From Parapusillimonas granuli (GTDB lineage: Bacteria > Pseudomonadota > Gammaproteobacteria > Burkholderiales > Burkholderiaceae_B), in the NCBI RefSeq assembly GCF_013416525.1, contig NZ_JACCEM010000004.1, forward strand, positions 124,001-188,000: a stretch of DNA of 64,000 bases, in the 5' to 3' direction. The notes beneath the pieces are model-generated. The model was given only the letters and a program-made list of their open reading frames with translations. It was not told where the DNA came from and did not search any database. This document shows positions 11,978 through 20,839 of the stretch, in pieces (position 1 is the first letter of the stretch; each line of letters opens with the position of its first letter). The translations under genes were made by a program, and so were the position numbers.

Positions 11978-12997
11978 TCAAGCCACGTTCACGGGCTCCT
12001 GCTCCAACGCCACCCCGAAACGCTCCAGCACATCGGACCGGATCGCCGCCGCGAGCGACAACACATCGTCCGCCGATGCTCCGCCATGGTTGACCAGCAC
12101 CAGCGCCTGCCGATCATGCACACCGACCGGCCCCATCCGGCGCCCCTTCCATCCCGCCCTATCGATCAGCCAGCCCGCCGCCAGCTTGTACGAAACACCG
12201 TCCGGCTGCCGGTAGGCGACGATGTCCGGATGGCCGAGCCTCAGCGTTTCCAGCGCCTGCGCCGTCACGATCGGATTCTTGAAAAAGCTGCCCGCATTGC
12301 CCAGCACAGCCGGATCCGGCAGCTTGCTGCGCCGGATCTCGCACACCGCGTCGAACACCCGCCGCGCCGTCAGCCCGGCGCCCCGCACGAGCTCCGCATG
12401 GCGCCGCAGATCCGGATAATCCAGGACCGGCGCCCAGGGCCGCGGCAGAATAAAACGCACGGCCACGATCAGCCAGCGGCCCGGCCCGGCTTCCTTGAAC
12501 ACACTATGCCGATAAGCAAACCCGCAGTCCCGCGGCCCCATCTCCACCATGCGGCGCCGGGCAATATCCCAGGCCAGCAGGCTATGGAAACGCTGGTCCA
12601 GCTCCACCCCGTACGCGCCAATGTTCTGCACCGGCGCCGCGCCCACCGTGCCGGGAATCAGGGCCAGATTCTCCAAGCCATCCCACCCCGCCGCCACACA
12701 GCGCGCCACGAAATCGTGCCAGACCTCGCCGCCCTCGGCCTCGACCAGCACATGGTCGTCGCCCTGATCGAGCAGCCGGACACCCGACGTCGCGACTTTC
12801 ACCACCAGCCCCGCCACCTGCGGAGCAAGAACGACATTGCTCCCGCCCCCCAGCACGAACACCGGCCCATGCTCGCGAGCGAGCTCGGAGACCTCATCCA
12901 GCCGGCCACGGTCTGTATACCGGACATAGCGGCGCGCGCGGGAACTCAGCCCCAAAGTGTTGAACGCAGAAAGATCCTGGTCGAAAATCAGCTGCAA
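11978..12997 (-). CDS. murB: UDP-N-acetylenolpyruvoylglucosamine reductase
   Basis: FAD/NADPH enzyme that completes UDP-MurNAc in peptidoglycan synthesis. The frame is open much further upstream (to 13243), but the conserved region begins at [10 protein letters not shown]. The TTG at 12997, preceded by AGGGTGGGG, gives 339 aa and is my choice; GTG at 13009 or 13018 is possible. Visible motifs are [11 protein letters not shown] (FAD site), [15 protein letters not shown], and the catalytic NAGSFFKNP near the C-terminal third. It converges on dapB. Confidence 0.93.
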   Translation of the reverse strand: MQLIFDQDLSAFNTLGLSSRARRYVRYTDRGRLDEVSELAREHGPVFVLGGGSNVVLAPQVAGLVVKVATSGVRLLDQGDDHVLVEAEGGEVWHDFVARCVAAGWDGLENLALIPGTVGAAPVQNIGAYGVELDQRFHSLLAWDIARRRMVEMGPRDCGFAYRHSVFKEAGPGRWLIVAVRFILPRPWAPVLDYPDLRRHAELVRGAGLTARRVFDAVCEIRRSKLPDPAVLGNAGSFFKNPIVTAQALETLRLGHPDIVAYRQPDGVSYKLAAGWLIDRAGWKGRRMGPVGVHDRQALVLVNHGGASADDVLSLAAAIRSDVLERFGVALEQEPVNVA

Positions 12998-13173
12998 GAA
13001 ACGCCCCACCCTATGCACGCCGGCCAAGCTCGGCAAAAGATGTAAGCATAACGCGGTATCAGCGCGGCGCGGCGCCCGCGCAGCCCCACATGGCCGCCTT
13101 GAGCCGCCGATGGATTCGTCGCGGGCCGTTCGCTCTTTGCGGGCTGTTTGCCGGCCTTTGCCGATTCCGTGAT

Positions 13174-13203
13174 TTGACACCCGCTTTGGTTTTTGGTTAT
13201 TAT
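13174..13203 (+). promoter_or_regulatory. Sigma-70-type promoter upstream of tRNA-Gly (distal)
   Basis: TTGACA at 13174-13179, then 17-18 bp, then TTATTAT: a near-consensus promoter reading toward the tRNA 160 bp away. It falls inside the open frame upstream of murB, which supports a murB start downstream of this region. Confidence 0.5.
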
Positions 13204-13277
13204 GCCGATCTTCGCTCAACAAGCGGTTTTTCCAGCAAAGCAAACGCGGCGTGATGTTTCAGGACCTCCCCAGCGAT

Positions 13278-13306
13278 TTGCAAGCAACGAAAAAATGGTT
13301 TAAAAT
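13278..13306 (+). promoter_or_regulatory. Sigma-70-type promoter of tRNA-Gly (proximal)
   Basis: TTGCAA (13278-13283), exactly 17 bp, TAAAAT (13301-13306), followed by a GC-containing discriminator TGCGAAGC. This would start transcription about 50 bp before the mature tRNA. Confidence 0.6.
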
Positions 13307-13363
13307 GCGAAGCTTCTTTCAGCAAGAACAACGTCTTGCAAGAAGACACCAAGCAGTACTCAT

Positions 13364-13439
13364 GCGGGAATAGCTCAGTTGGTAGAGCGCAACCTTGCCA
13401 AGGTTGAGGTCGCGAGTTCGAGACTCGTTTCCCGCTCCA
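13364..13439 (+). tRNA. tRNA-Gly (anticodon GCC)
   Basis: A 76-nt cloverleaf can be drawn: acceptor GCGGGAA / TTCCCGC, D-stem GCTC / GAGC, anticodon stem CAACC / GGTTG around loop TTGCCAA (anticodon GCC), T-stem GCGAG / CTCGT with loop TTCGAGA, and encoded CCA at 13437-13439. The decayed accessory zone starts just downstream, so its 3' end is a plausible past integration site, but no duplicated 3' end was found in the window. Confidence 0.96.
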
Positions 13440-13445
13440 GATTCT

Positions 13446-13477
13446 AAAAAGGCCCAAACTTCGGTTTGGGCCTTTTT
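13446..13477 (+). terminator. Rho-independent terminator of tRNA-Gly
   Basis: Perfect stem GGCCCAAAC / GTTTGGGCC with a TTCG tetraloop, flanked by A5 upstream and T5 downstream, starting 7 bp after the tRNA CCA end. The symmetric A and T tracts let it work in both directions. Confidence 0.9.
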
Positions 13478-13600
13478 GCGTCTGGTAGCCCCGTCAAATG
13501 ACCAGAAAGCTGCTGGCCGAATTAATCTCTCGCCAACAAGGAAAAATGCGAGTTGGATACTTGGTAGAAAGCACAGCTCTCCACCAAGTTTTAGATAGTG

Positions 13601-13831
13601 CTAAATCAGGCCGCGACGCTCCATGTCTTGCTGAATTCTTTTTTTGATGAGCTTAATTGGTGTATCCGCCGACACCAAATGCTTCTTATTAAAGAACGAT
13701 CCAAAATGAGCCTTGGCTAACACAACAGGAATAGCAGCATCAGATCGCCGGAGAAACTGCCAAGCCAAAAGTTTTCTTTCTGATTCAACGACATAAATCG
13801 GGTTTTGAACGAATCCTCGAAAATTTATCAC
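13601..13831 (-). CDS. Hypothetical protein, 76 aa, possibly a fragment
   Basis: Open frame from a GTG preceded by GAGG. The product is basic (many Lys/Arg, ending QQDMERRGLI) and I recognise no family. Base composition is lower in GC than the flanking core genes, as is the rest of this zone. It begins right where the IS3 transposase remnant ends, so it may be the tail of a gene interrupted by the insertion. Only a moderate case for being translated. Confidence 0.35.
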   Translation of the reverse strand: MINFRGFVQNPIYVVESERKLLAWQFLRRSDAAIPVVLAKAHFGSFFNKKHLVSADTPIKLIKKRIQQDMERRGLI

Positions 13832-13863
13832 TGTGAACTTGCCTCGGTTTCACGTACAGCGAC

Positions 13864-14180
13864 TCACGCTGCTTTGAGCCTCTGTGCCAGGTGTACCGGC
13901 GTACGATAGCCGATGGCTGAATGCAAGCGTGTTCGGTTATAGAAGCCCTCAATCCAGTTGACGATATCGAGCCTGGCGTGGGCACGGGATGCATAGCGAA
14001 CTTGGTAAATCCGTTCCACTTTCAAGGTTTTAAAAAAGCTTTCCATCACCGTTATCCCAAGCATTGGCCCGTCGGCTCATGGAGGCGACCATACCGTAAT
14101 CGCGTACCAGTGTGCGGTGAGCCAGGCTTGCGTACTGGCTACCGCGGTCGGTATGCATGATCAGGCCTGGCGCCGGCTTA
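13864..14180 (-). pseudogene. IS3-family transposase (OrfB integrase) C-terminal remnant, frameshifted
   Basis: Two overlapping minus-strand frames together give the end of an IS3-group DDE integrase. The upstream part reads KPAPGLIMHTDRGSQYAS, containing the second catalytic Asp, and runs to NAWDN; after one extra G near 14048 the next frame continues VMESFFKTLKVERIYQ and then NWIEGFYNRTRLHSAIGY with the catalytic Glu. The N-terminal half, OrfA and clear terminal inverted repeats are missing, so it is a dead fragment. It abuts the 3' end of the AbiEii gene. Confidence 0.85.
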
Positions 14181-14846
14181 TGCTGCCACTTCAGTCATGC
14201 CAACGAACGCACGCTCATATTCGGCCGCTATGTCCTTGTCGTTGCCGAACAGCACCTCATGGGTGGGCCGGTTATGCCCTGCCAGATAGACCACGAAGCA
14301 CTCGACCATGGCATCGGTCAGACCTCCGGTCTGGAACAACTGCCAGACGTCGAACAGGTCCCGCGGATGCTGGCGATCCAGGGCGGCAACCAGCTTGCCT
14401 GCATAGAGCTCGTCCGGGGCGAGCACCGGCACCGCAAATTCAACCCCGAACAGATCGCCAGTGCGGGCATTCAACGGCCTGCGCTCGATGGGCTGCACCG
14501 TGCCACGGAACACAATATTGACCTCGACCTTGACCTGGCTGGCCTCGTTCTCGGCGATCAGCTTGGTGTCGCCAAGGTCTTTGCTGCGAATCAACCGTGT
14601 CTGTACGCCAAGGCGCTCGACGCGCTGCGCGATGGCGGCCAGTTCCTGGTTGATTGCCTGTAATGCCTGATCACATGGAGTCTGCCAGGGGCGGTACACC
14701 ACATCTATATCCACCGATAGGCGAGGCATATCACGCAGGAACAGATTGATGGCCGTGCCGCCCTTCATGGCGAAGATATCGTTGTCGAACACGTCGGGCG
14801 CGATGCTCAGCAGCAGGCGAACAGTGTCGGCGTAATGTTTATCCAT
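14178..14846 (-). CDS. abiEii: AbiEii-type nucleotidyltransferase toxin
   Basis: Type IV toxin of the nucleotidyl-transferase AbiEii/AbiGii family; known members modify tRNA or block growth and can abort phage infection. The 222-aa protein shows the NTase motif (MKGGTAINLF near 27-36, then SVDIDVVY with paired Asp near 50) and the conserved ELYAGKLVAALDRQHPRDLFDV segment. It starts inside the last 8 bp of abiEi, which implies coupled translation. Its stop codon coincides with the edge of the IS3 remnant, so the last few residues may be altered, but all recognisable motifs are present. Confidence 0.9.
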   Translation of the reverse strand: MDKHYADTVRLLLSIAPDVFDNDIFAMKGGTAINLFLRDMPRLSVDIDVVYRPWQTPCDQALQAINQELAAIAQRVERLGVQTRLIRSKDLGDTKLIAENEASQVKVEVNIVFRGTVQPIERRPLNARTGDLFGVEFAVPVLAPDELYAGKLVAALDRQHPRDLFDVWQLFQTGGLTDAMVECFVVYLAGHNRPTHEVLFGNDKDIAAEYERAFVGMTEVAA

Positions 14847-15597
14847 GAGGGTTCAGGCTTAAAAGAGTGCCATCGTTCAGCCGACTCATCCAGCGGCTGG
14901 CACTGCCGGAACGTACCGGGTATTGCGCCAGCAACTCATCCACGTCGAGGACACCGGTTTCCCGCGCCCAGGTCAGGAATAGGCGCGCAGCCTTGACGCT
15001 GGTGCAGCAGGCCAGCAACCGTCCGAGCACATCCTTGCGCGGTGAGCGCAGACCATCGAACAGGTTGCGGGATTCTTCGAGGCTTTCCCGCGTGCCGGTG
15101 TCGTAGAGCAGCTCCAGCACTGCGCGTTCGGGCACTGCCACCCGCAGTCCAGCAGGCTGTTCGGGTGGTGTGTGCAGGGTCTTGCTGGCGAGGTCATCGT
15201 CGGGCCAGTCGAACAGCCTTGCATTGACGTAGCGCGATGGAAACCGTGTGGTGAACCAGGCAGGCAACGCAAAGCGGGTCTCCCCCCAGAGCACCAAGGT
15301 TTCCCTGGTGGCCAGGTTGTGCCGAACCCCTTGCAACGCCAGGGCGCTTTTGCCGCCAACGTGCAGCCCGGCGACCCGCTTTTGCAGGAGCCGCAGCGCA
15401 CCACTGGCGTCAAAGTTGTCGTTGGGATAGGCATAGACGCCGTGTCCGAGGCGCACCAGCCAGCCGCTCTCGGCGTAGCGGGCAGCCAGTTTGGGTGACA
15501 CACCGAAGGTTTCAAGCACGGCGAGATCGAACGGTGCTCCCCGAGGAAGCTCCGCCTGCAGGCGCTTGATTATCTGATGTCGCGAATGTTCGCCCAT
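14839..15597 (-). CDS. abiEi: AbiEi-type antitoxin (winged-helix transcriptional regulator)
   Basis: Antitoxin and autorepressor of the type IV AbiE system. I start at MGEHSRHQ (252 aa); a TTG 18 bp upstream is an alternative. The N-terminal 90 residues form a winged helix (FGVSPKLAARYAESGWLVRLGHGVYAYP), followed by the AbiEi C-terminal domain with GKSALALQG and the FSRLNDGTLLSLNP-like end. Direct and inverted copies of a short AT-rich motif lie immediately upstream. Confidence 0.88.
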   Translation of the reverse strand: MGEHSRHQIIKRLQAELPRGAPFDLAVLETFGVSPKLAARYAESGWLVRLGHGVYAYPNDNFDASGALRLLQKRVAGLHVGGKSALALQGVRHNLATRETLVLWGETRFALPAWFTTRFPSRYVNARLFDWPDDDLASKTLHTPPEQPAGLRVAVPERAVLELLYDTGTRESLEESRNLFDGLRSPRKDVLGRLLACCTSVKAARLFLTWARETGVLDVDELLAQYPVRSGSASRWMSRLNDGTLLSLNPHG

Positions 15598-15613
15598 GCA
15601 AGAAATATACGTC

Positions 15614-15697
15614 AAAATCTAATCAGTTGCCACTGGAGTTGATAGATTTTTCTCTGAAATTCACCCTATAGTAGAATTTTACGACAAAATCTAATCT
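15614..15697 (-). promoter_or_regulatory. Putative AbiEi operator: repeated motif upstream of abiEi
   Basis: The 11-mer AAAATCTAATC occurs at 15616-15626 and again at 15686-15696 on the plus strand, and a near-inverse copy GATAGATTTT lies at 15641-15650. AbiEi proteins are known to repress their own promoter by binding repeats, so these are candidate operators. The region is AT-rich and contains TACTAT-like -10 sequence on the minus strand. Confidence 0.5.
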
Positions 15698-15742
15698 TAA
15701 CCCGCTAAGCTGAGCAACGCGACCAAGATAGGCCCATCGCAC

Positions 15743-15847
15743 CACTGGCGAGGGGCCAAGATTGGAAGGCGGTTCCGGCTGTTCTTCCAGTACGTCTCGA
15801 AGGCAAAGATCATCGCCTATGCTTGTGTCAAAGATGAATCATCGGTC
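15743..15847 (+). pseudogene. YhaV-like toxin fragment
   Basis: A 35-codon stretch on the plus strand reads HWRGAKIGRRFRLFFQY and then KAKIIAYACVKDES, closely following the C-terminal core of YhaV-type (RelE-like) mRNA interferase toxins, where RLFFRY and IIxAWVNDE are conserved. The rest of the toxin and its PrlF antitoxin are absent, so it is a remnant. Assignment from memory of the family pattern. Confidence 0.55.
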
Positions 15848-15977
15848 AACCTCATGCAAGACATCTGCCTCAGCGATGACGACCGATGCGGCTTGGCGCG
15901 ATACATGGATGCCAGCGAAAGCCACTGGATGCAGGCGGACAACCGACGTTGACGCTGCGAAATAGTTAGTCCACAAA

Positions 15978-16533
15978 CTAGTCCACCCAGCGCTCCAGGA
16001 CCCGCATGGTGTAGAACTCATTGAACCCGAGATAAGGCGTGCTGTCGTCCGGACCTTTGATGATGTGCCGACTGGTACGCAGCGTTGATTTGCCCAGGGC
16101 CTGGGTGAGCGCATTTGCCTCCTCTTCCGGCGCAATGAACTTGGGCACCATGCCGGAGATCGACGCGCGAGCATATCGACGCACCAGGCTGGCAAAATGC
16201 GCTGTGGTTTTCGGCTTTGAGCAAGGTCTCGATCTGCAACGGCCCCATGTCACCGACCGGTCCACCGCTCTCCGGCGTGGCGGTGACACGTCCAATCCCC
16301 ATTCCGCCGACGATCGCCAATAAAGAAAGATCCGTGCCATCCAGCAAAGGCCCGAATTCTTCACGGATGACGCTCAGGAGATAGCCTTCGGGCAGGTTCT
16401 GCCGAAAGAAGGGGTGTAGATCCCGTGGCCAGCGCCACGATTCGGCGCGCACCGGCATCGTCAGGCTGACCTCCCCCTGTCCCAATCGGCAGAAATCGCT
16501 ACCCTGGAGTATTTTGTAGCCCATAAGCATCAA
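15978..16533 (-). pseudogene. HipA-like serine/threonine kinase toxin, frameshifted and truncated
   Basis: Two minus-strand frames join near 16200. The first carries the HipA N-terminal domain (FFRQNLPEGYLLSVIREEFG, then SLLAIVGGMGIGRV); the second continues with GMVPKFIAP, STLRTSRHIIKGPDD and LGFNEFYTMRVLERW, matching the start of the kinase domain. The frame then stops at a TAG, losing the catalytic Asp and metal-binding residues. No hipB is present. It lies among other toxin remnants. Confidence 0.75.
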
Positions 16534-16662
16534 TCAGCCCATACCGACTCGGTCTGGTGCTTAAGGGCCACAGGCGGATGAGAGGCGAAAGCCCCTTTTT
16601 TCATTCCAGCGAAAGCCACAGAATTCCACCTACAGCCAGCGTTTCTAAGGTCAAAATTAAGC

Positions 16663-16779
16663 CCAAAGGTGCGTACCTGGCTGGGACAACTGTTCCGCTA
16701 CGCGCTGGTCATCGTCGAGGGCATGGAGACGAACCCTGACATGGGCCTCGATGTGGTGGCCGAGCCCAAGCCCGCGGTG
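16663..16779 (+). pseudogene. Tyrosine-type integrase fragment (core-binding region)
   Basis: The frame from CCA at 16663 reads PKVRTWLGQLFRYALVIVEG and continues METNPDMGLDVVAEPKP, which matches the region before the catalytic domain in P4-like/DUF4102 integrases. The frame is lost after about 16780, and neither the arm-binding domain nor the catalytic domain is present. With the tRNA-Gly 3.2 kb upstream it suggests a vanished integrative element. Confidence 0.6.
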
Positions 16780-16926
16780 ATGCGGTCATCACCTACCTGG
16801 AGTCGCTCGCCGGCGGTGCTGCAGGATGATCCCGGCCATTACCTTCGGCAAAGCTGAAGAGGAAGTCTACTATCGCGTCATTGCGCCCGCGAACCCAGCC
16901 AGTCTCCATCGAAGTTCACGACGCAG

Positions 16927-17823
16927 TCATGCGCCCGATTCCGCCAGCCATTCGCGCGGCGATACCCCCATGCGCTGCCGGAATGCCTTGGACAGGGAGG
17001 CCGTGCCGGCAAAACCGAGTTCCGCGGCGATCATCTTCACGGGCCGCCTCGTTCGCATCATCGACGTCGCCAGCGTCAGCCGCCAATCGGTCAGATAGGA
17101 TGCCGGTGTCGTGCCGGTCGCAGTCTTGAAGGTGGCGGCGAAAGCGCTGCGCGACATGCCGGCGATCGCCGCCATCCGTTCCAGCGGCCACTCCTCATGC
17201 GGCGCCTGGTGGAGCGCAACGAGGGACTTGGCCAGCCTCGGGTCGGACAAGCCCATGATCAAACCACTGGCTACACCGGCCTTCGCGGGATGATCAAGGA
17301 TCCAGCGCAGCAGTTGAATCAGCACCACCTCGAACAGCCGGCTGGCGAGCAGGCGGGAACCGCAGCGCACGTGGTCGGCCTCCGCGAACAGCAGATCCAG
17401 GGCCGGACGCAGGCCGTCGACCGCATCCAGCGGTACACGAATGACCGAAGGCAGGGATTGCACGATCGGGTTTCTTTCGCCGCCATCGAAGTCGAGCGTT
17501 GCGCAGGTGAAGTCAGACCCTTCGCGCGGGGGATTCACGAAGACGTGGTGCAGCGGTCTCGGATACAGAAGCACCGTGGGTTCGGCCAGACGCAGGCTGG
17601 ACACTTCCGCCTCGCCGGGCAAATGACGCACTTCCATCTCGCCCCGGCGCAGCACGTGCATGAAGGCACGGCCGGGCATTGCCTCGAAGGTGTGGTTGCC
17701 ACACATCAGCCCTGTGTGGAACAGCGAAGCCTGGACCCGGAAGCGATCCAGCACCGCGGACAGCCGGTCTATCGGCGGCGCTGAGGCTTCTTGCTGAATT
17801 TTGGACTCTTGGACAACTTTCAT
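16927..17823 (-). CDS. AraC-family transcriptional regulator
   Basis: 298 aa. The N-terminal 150 residues look like the cupin-type sensor of the AraC-binding-like subfamily (GRAFMHVLRRGEMEVRH; PTVLLYPRPLHHVF). The C-terminal 100 residues carry two helix-turn-helix motifs (MAAIAGMSRSAFAATFKTATGTTP and AAELGFAGTASLSKAFRQRMG). It is divergent from the AhpD-like gene with a 96-bp shared promoter region, so it probably regulates that gene; the inducer is unknown. Confidence 0.92.
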   Translation of the reverse strand: MKVVQESKIQQEASAPPIDRLSAVLDRFRVQASLFHTGLMCGNHTFEAMPGRAFMHVLRRGEMEVRHLPGEAEVSSLRLAEPTVLLYPRPLHHVFVNPPREGSDFTCATLDFDGGERNPIVQSLPSVIRVPLDAVDGLRPALDLLFAEADHVRCGSRLLASRLFEVVLIQLLRWILDHPAKAGVASGLIMGLSDPRLAKSLVALHQAPHEEWPLERMAAIAGMSRSAFAATFKTATGTTPASYLTDWRLTLATSMMRTRRPVKMIAAELGFAGTASLSKAFRQRMGVSPREWLAESGA

Positions 17824-17919
17824 GGATTTATTATCCCCATAAGTCCATGGATTCTACCTACTATTCCTACTGTGCGCAGCCCCAGCGCGCAGTACCCATC
17901 GACTTCAAGGAGTTCCATC

Positions 17920-18465
17920 ATGTCCCGAGTTCCCCTCATCGAAACCACCCATGCCGCCGGCGAACGTCAGGCGTTGCTGAAGCAAATCCATGGCGCTTTC
18001 GGCGCGACGCCCGCCATGTTCAAGGCCGTCGCCAACTCCACGGCAGCCCTCAAGAGCATGTGGGGCTCGTTCGGTGCCCTGGGTGGCGGTGTCATTGGCG
18101 CCAAGCTCGGCGAACAGATCGCCGTGGCCGTGGCCGACCGCAATGCCTGCGAATACTGCCTGGCCGCGCACACCGTGCTGGGCTGCAACGCGGGCGCCAC
18201 GCCCGAGGAACTGTCGGCGGCGCAGGTCGGCGAGTCCTCCGACCCCAAGACCGCCGCGGCGCTGCGATTCGCCTTGAAACTGGTCGAGGCGCGCGGCCGG
18301 GTCGACGATGCAGACGTGCAGGCGGTGCGCGATGCCGGCTTCAGCGACGAGGAGATCGTCGAGATACTCGCCCACGTCGCGCTGAACCTGTTCACGAACT
18401 ACGTCAACATCGCTTTCGCGGTGCCGGTGGATTTCCCGGCGGTGAAATTGCGCCGTGCCGCGTAA
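17920..18465 (+). CDS. Carboxymuconolactone decarboxylase / AhpD-like protein
   Basis: 181 aa from the ATG preceded by AAGGAG. It belongs to the CMD/AhpD alkylhydroperoxidase-like fold, with the CxxC-H redox motif in NACEYCLAAHT (ExxCxxxH). Such proteins act in peroxide or reactive-species defence when the Cys pair is present. AraC regulators divergent from CMD genes are a frequent pair, which supports local control; the actual substrate is not deducible. Confidence 0.9.
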   Translation: MSRVPLIETTHAAGERQALLKQIHGAFGATPAMFKAVANSTAALKSMWGSFGALGGGVIGAKLGEQIAVAVADRNACEYCLAAHTVLGCNAGATPEELSAAQVGESSDPKTAAALRFALKLVEARGRVDDADVQAVRDAGFSDEEIVEILAHVALNLFTNYVNIAFAVPVDFPAVKLRRAA

Positions 18466-18537
18466 AACCGTGCCCGGCGGCGGCACGCGCTGGAAAAGAC
18501 GCGGCTCAAGCAGGGACGAGCGCCGCAATCGATAAGA

Positions 18538-19803
18538 CTATTGATAGACGGGATGCCCGCGGCATAGTTCCACAACCTGTGCCCGGACCCGCGCCGTCGC
18601 CGGTTCCAGCCGGCCGGCCTCCAGTGCATCCAGAACGTCGCACAGCCATCCGGCGAGCCGCTCGCACTCGGCCACGCCAAAGCCGCGCGTCGTGACGGCC
18701 GGAGTTCCGATGCGCAGCCCCGAGGTCACGAAGGGCGAGCGCGGGTCGTTGGGGACCGAGTTCTTGTTCGCGGTGATGTACGCCTCGCTGAGGGCGGCAT
18801 CAGCATCCTTGCCCGTATAAGGCTTGCCGGACAAGTCGATCAGCATCAGGTGGTTGTCGGTGCCGCCGGATACGATCCGGTAGCCGCGCCGCAAGAGCAC
18901 GGCCGCCATGGCGCGGGCATTGGCCACGACCTGGCGCTGATAAGTCTTGAAATCGGGCTGCAGCGCTTCCTTGAAAGCGATGGCCTTGGCGGCAATGATG
19001 TGCATCAGCGGTCCGCCCTGGACACCGGGGAAAACCGCGGAATCGAGTTTCTTGTAGAAGTCCTCGTCCTGGCCCTTGGAAAGGATGATGCCGCCGCGCG
19101 GTCCCCTTAGGGTCTTGTGGGTGGTGCTGGTGACCACATGGGCGTGCGGCAGCGGGTCGGGGTATTCGCCGGCGGCGACCAGGCCCGCGACATGTGCCAT
19201 ATCCACCCAGAAGATCGCTCCCGCCTTGTCGGCGATGGCACGCATGCGTGCCCAATCCTTGTGGCGGGAATAGGCGGAGAAGCCGCCGATGAGCATTTTC
19301 GGCCGCGTTTCCAATGCGATGCGCTCCATCTCGTCGTAGTCGATCCGCCCCGTCTGGGGATCGAGGCCATAGGGTACGATCTTGTAGTGCCGGCCGGAGA
19401 AGTTGGACGGATTGCCGTGCGTCAGGTGGCCCCCCTGGGCCAGGTTCATGCCCATTACGGTGTCCCCGGGCTGGGCCAGTGCAAGGAATACGGCGGCGTT
19501 GGCCTGGGCACCGGCATGCGGCTGGACGTTGACGTAATCGCAGTCGAACAGCGCCTTGAGGCGCTCGATGGCCAGGCTTTCCGCCATGTCCACGTTCTCG
19601 CAGCCGCTGTAATAGCGCTTGCCGGGGTAGCCTTCGGCATATTTGTTGGTGAACACGGAGTTCTGAATGGCCATGACCAGCGGGCTGGCGTAGTTCTCGG
19701 AGGCAATCAATTCGGCATGGTCTTCTTGGCGGCGCGCTTCTTGCCGCAAGGCGGCGGCGAGGTCGGGGTCGAACTCGGCCAGTCTCAGGGATGAGTCGTA
19801 CAT
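18538..19803 (-). CDS. glyA: Serine hydroxymethyltransferase
   Basis: PLP enzyme that interconverts serine and glycine with tetrahydrofolate. Starting at [12 protein letters not shown] gives 421 aa, standard length. Motifs: [27 protein letters not shown], and the PLP lysine K230 in [13 protein letters not shown]. It lies after yggS in a two-gene unit divergent from a MocR-type regulator, so it may be an additional, regulated glyA copy (whether another exists cannot be seen). Its start is overlapped by a 41-codon open frame coupled to yggS. Confidence 0.96.
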   Translation of the reverse strand: MYDSSLRLAEFDPDLAAALRQEARRQEDHAELIASENYASPLVMAIQNSVFTNKYAEGYPGKRYYSGCENVDMAESLAIERLKALFDCDYVNVQPHAGAQANAAVFLALAQPGDTVMGMNLAQGGHLTHGNPSNFSGRHYKIVPYGLDPQTGRIDYDEMERIALETRPKMLIGGFSAYSRHKDWARMRAIADKAGAIFWVDMAHVAGLVAAGEYPDPLPHAHVVTSTTHKTLRGPRGGIILSKGQDEDFYKKLDSAVFPGVQGGPLMHIIAAKAIAFKEALQPDFKTYQRQVVANARAMAAVLLRRGYRIVSGGTDNHLMLIDLSGKPYTGKDADAALSEAYITANKNSVPNDPRSPFVTSGLRIGTPAVTTRGFGVAECERLAGWLCDVLDALEAGRLEPATARVRAQVVELCRGHPVYQ

Positions 19804-19910
19804 GGTGGAGGTCCTATCGTCGGGGATGTGGGTGTGTCGGGGTTCGGTGTGATTACGGGCATGTCGACGTCCTTGAAACGCGCATGGCGGATGGCGATGA
19901 CGGTGCTCAT
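19785..19910 (-). CDS. Possible 41-aa coupled leader ORF between yggS and glyA
   Basis: Not a recognised family. Its ATG overlaps the yggS stop as ATGA, and it ends 19 bases inside glyA, in another frame. The product begins [20 protein letters not shown] and then becomes rich in Pro and Thr. The geometry would let ribosomes finishing yggS continue to the glyA start. Without a clear ribosome binding site, translation is uncertain. Confidence 0.35.
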   Translation of the reverse strand: MSTVIAIRHARFKDVDMPVITPNPDTPTSPTIGPPPCTTHP

Positions 19911-20767
19911 GATGGTTCCTCTGGATCGATATCGATGGCGGCGGGCCAGTAGTGGCTGTCCGGCAAGGGCCTGGCACCGAAGATGGCCTGGCCGACGCGC
20001 ACCACGGTGGCGCCTTCCTCGATCGCAATCTCGAAGTCCCCCGACATGCCCATGGAAAGCTCATCCAGTCCGATGCCGGCGGGCGCGTTTTGCCGCAGCT
20101 TGTCGCGCAGGTTCCGCAGCAGGATGAAACATTGGCGTACCCGCTCGGCTTCGGCCGAGAACAGCGCCAGCGTCATCAACCCGCGCACGCGCAGCGCGGA
20201 GTATGCGGGCAGTTGTGCCATGAAGCCCTGGACATCCTCGGGCACCAGGCCGTACTTGCTCGCTTCTCCGGACGTGTTGACCTGCACGAACACGTCCAGC
20301 GACCGGCCCTCGGCCTGAAGGCGGCGATCCAGCGCCTCGGCCACGCGCAGGCTGTCCAGCGCCTGGAACTCGCTGGCGAAGCGCGCCACCAGCTTGGCCT
20401 TGTTGGTCTGAAGATGGCCGATGACGGACCATTTCAGGTCGTTCAGATCCTGCATGGCCTCCCACTTGCGATACGCTTCCTGCACTTTGTTTTCACCGAG
20501 CAGGCGACAGCCGGCGGCATAGGCCAGGCGCAGGCTGGATTCGGGCTTGGTCTTGCTCACGGGCAGCAGCCGAACGCCGGCCGGATCGCGCCCGACGCGC
20601 CGGCAGGCGGCAGCGATGCGGGCCTGCACGGCTGCGATGTTGTGGCGGAAGTCTTCGACCGTGGCGGCCTGCGGGTAGCGGCCATGCTGGTCGTGTCGAG
20701 TTTGGGTAGCTGTCGGATGGGTGATGTCTTTCCAACGAACCGACGAAGGAGAATGAGCGGATGACAT
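19907..20767 (-). CDS. yggS: YggS-family PLP-binding protein (PLP homeostasis)
   Basis: 286 aa. Members (YggS/PLPBP) bind PLP without known catalysis and keep PLP and amino-acid pools balanced. Visible family features are the PLP lysine in [60 protein letters not shown], and [21 protein letters not shown]. The first 30 residues are less conserved, so the true start may be internal. It precedes glyA and is divergent from the MocR-type gene. Confidence 0.93.
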   Translation of the reverse strand: MSSAHSPSSVRWKDITHPTATQTRHDQHGRYPQAATVEDFRHNIAAVQARIAAACRRVGRDPAGVRLLPVSKTKPESSLRLAYAAGCRLLGENKVQEAYRKWEAMQDLNDLKWSVIGHLQTNKAKLVARFASEFQALDSLRVAEALDRRLQAEGRSLDVFVQVNTSGEASKYGLVPEDVQGFMAQLPAYSALRVRGLMTLALFSAEAERVRQCFILLRNLRDKLRQNAPAGIGLDELSMGMSGDFEIAIEEGATVVRVGQAIFGARPLPDSHYWPAAIDIDPEEPS

Positions 20768-20839
20768 GACTCTTATGCAGCTCCCGGAAAAAGGATTGAC
20801 CAGGTTTGGTATCTGATTTATACGTCTTTATTGGATTGA

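Noticed and set aside
13364-13439. Duplicated tRNA 3' end as an attachment site for the decayed island
   Set aside because: No second copy of the tRNA 3' sequence was found in the window, so no att pair can be claimed.
15848-15977. Further toxin-antitoxin coding sequence between the YhaV-like and HipA-like remnants
   Set aside because: Both strands are open for short stretches but match no family that I recognise.
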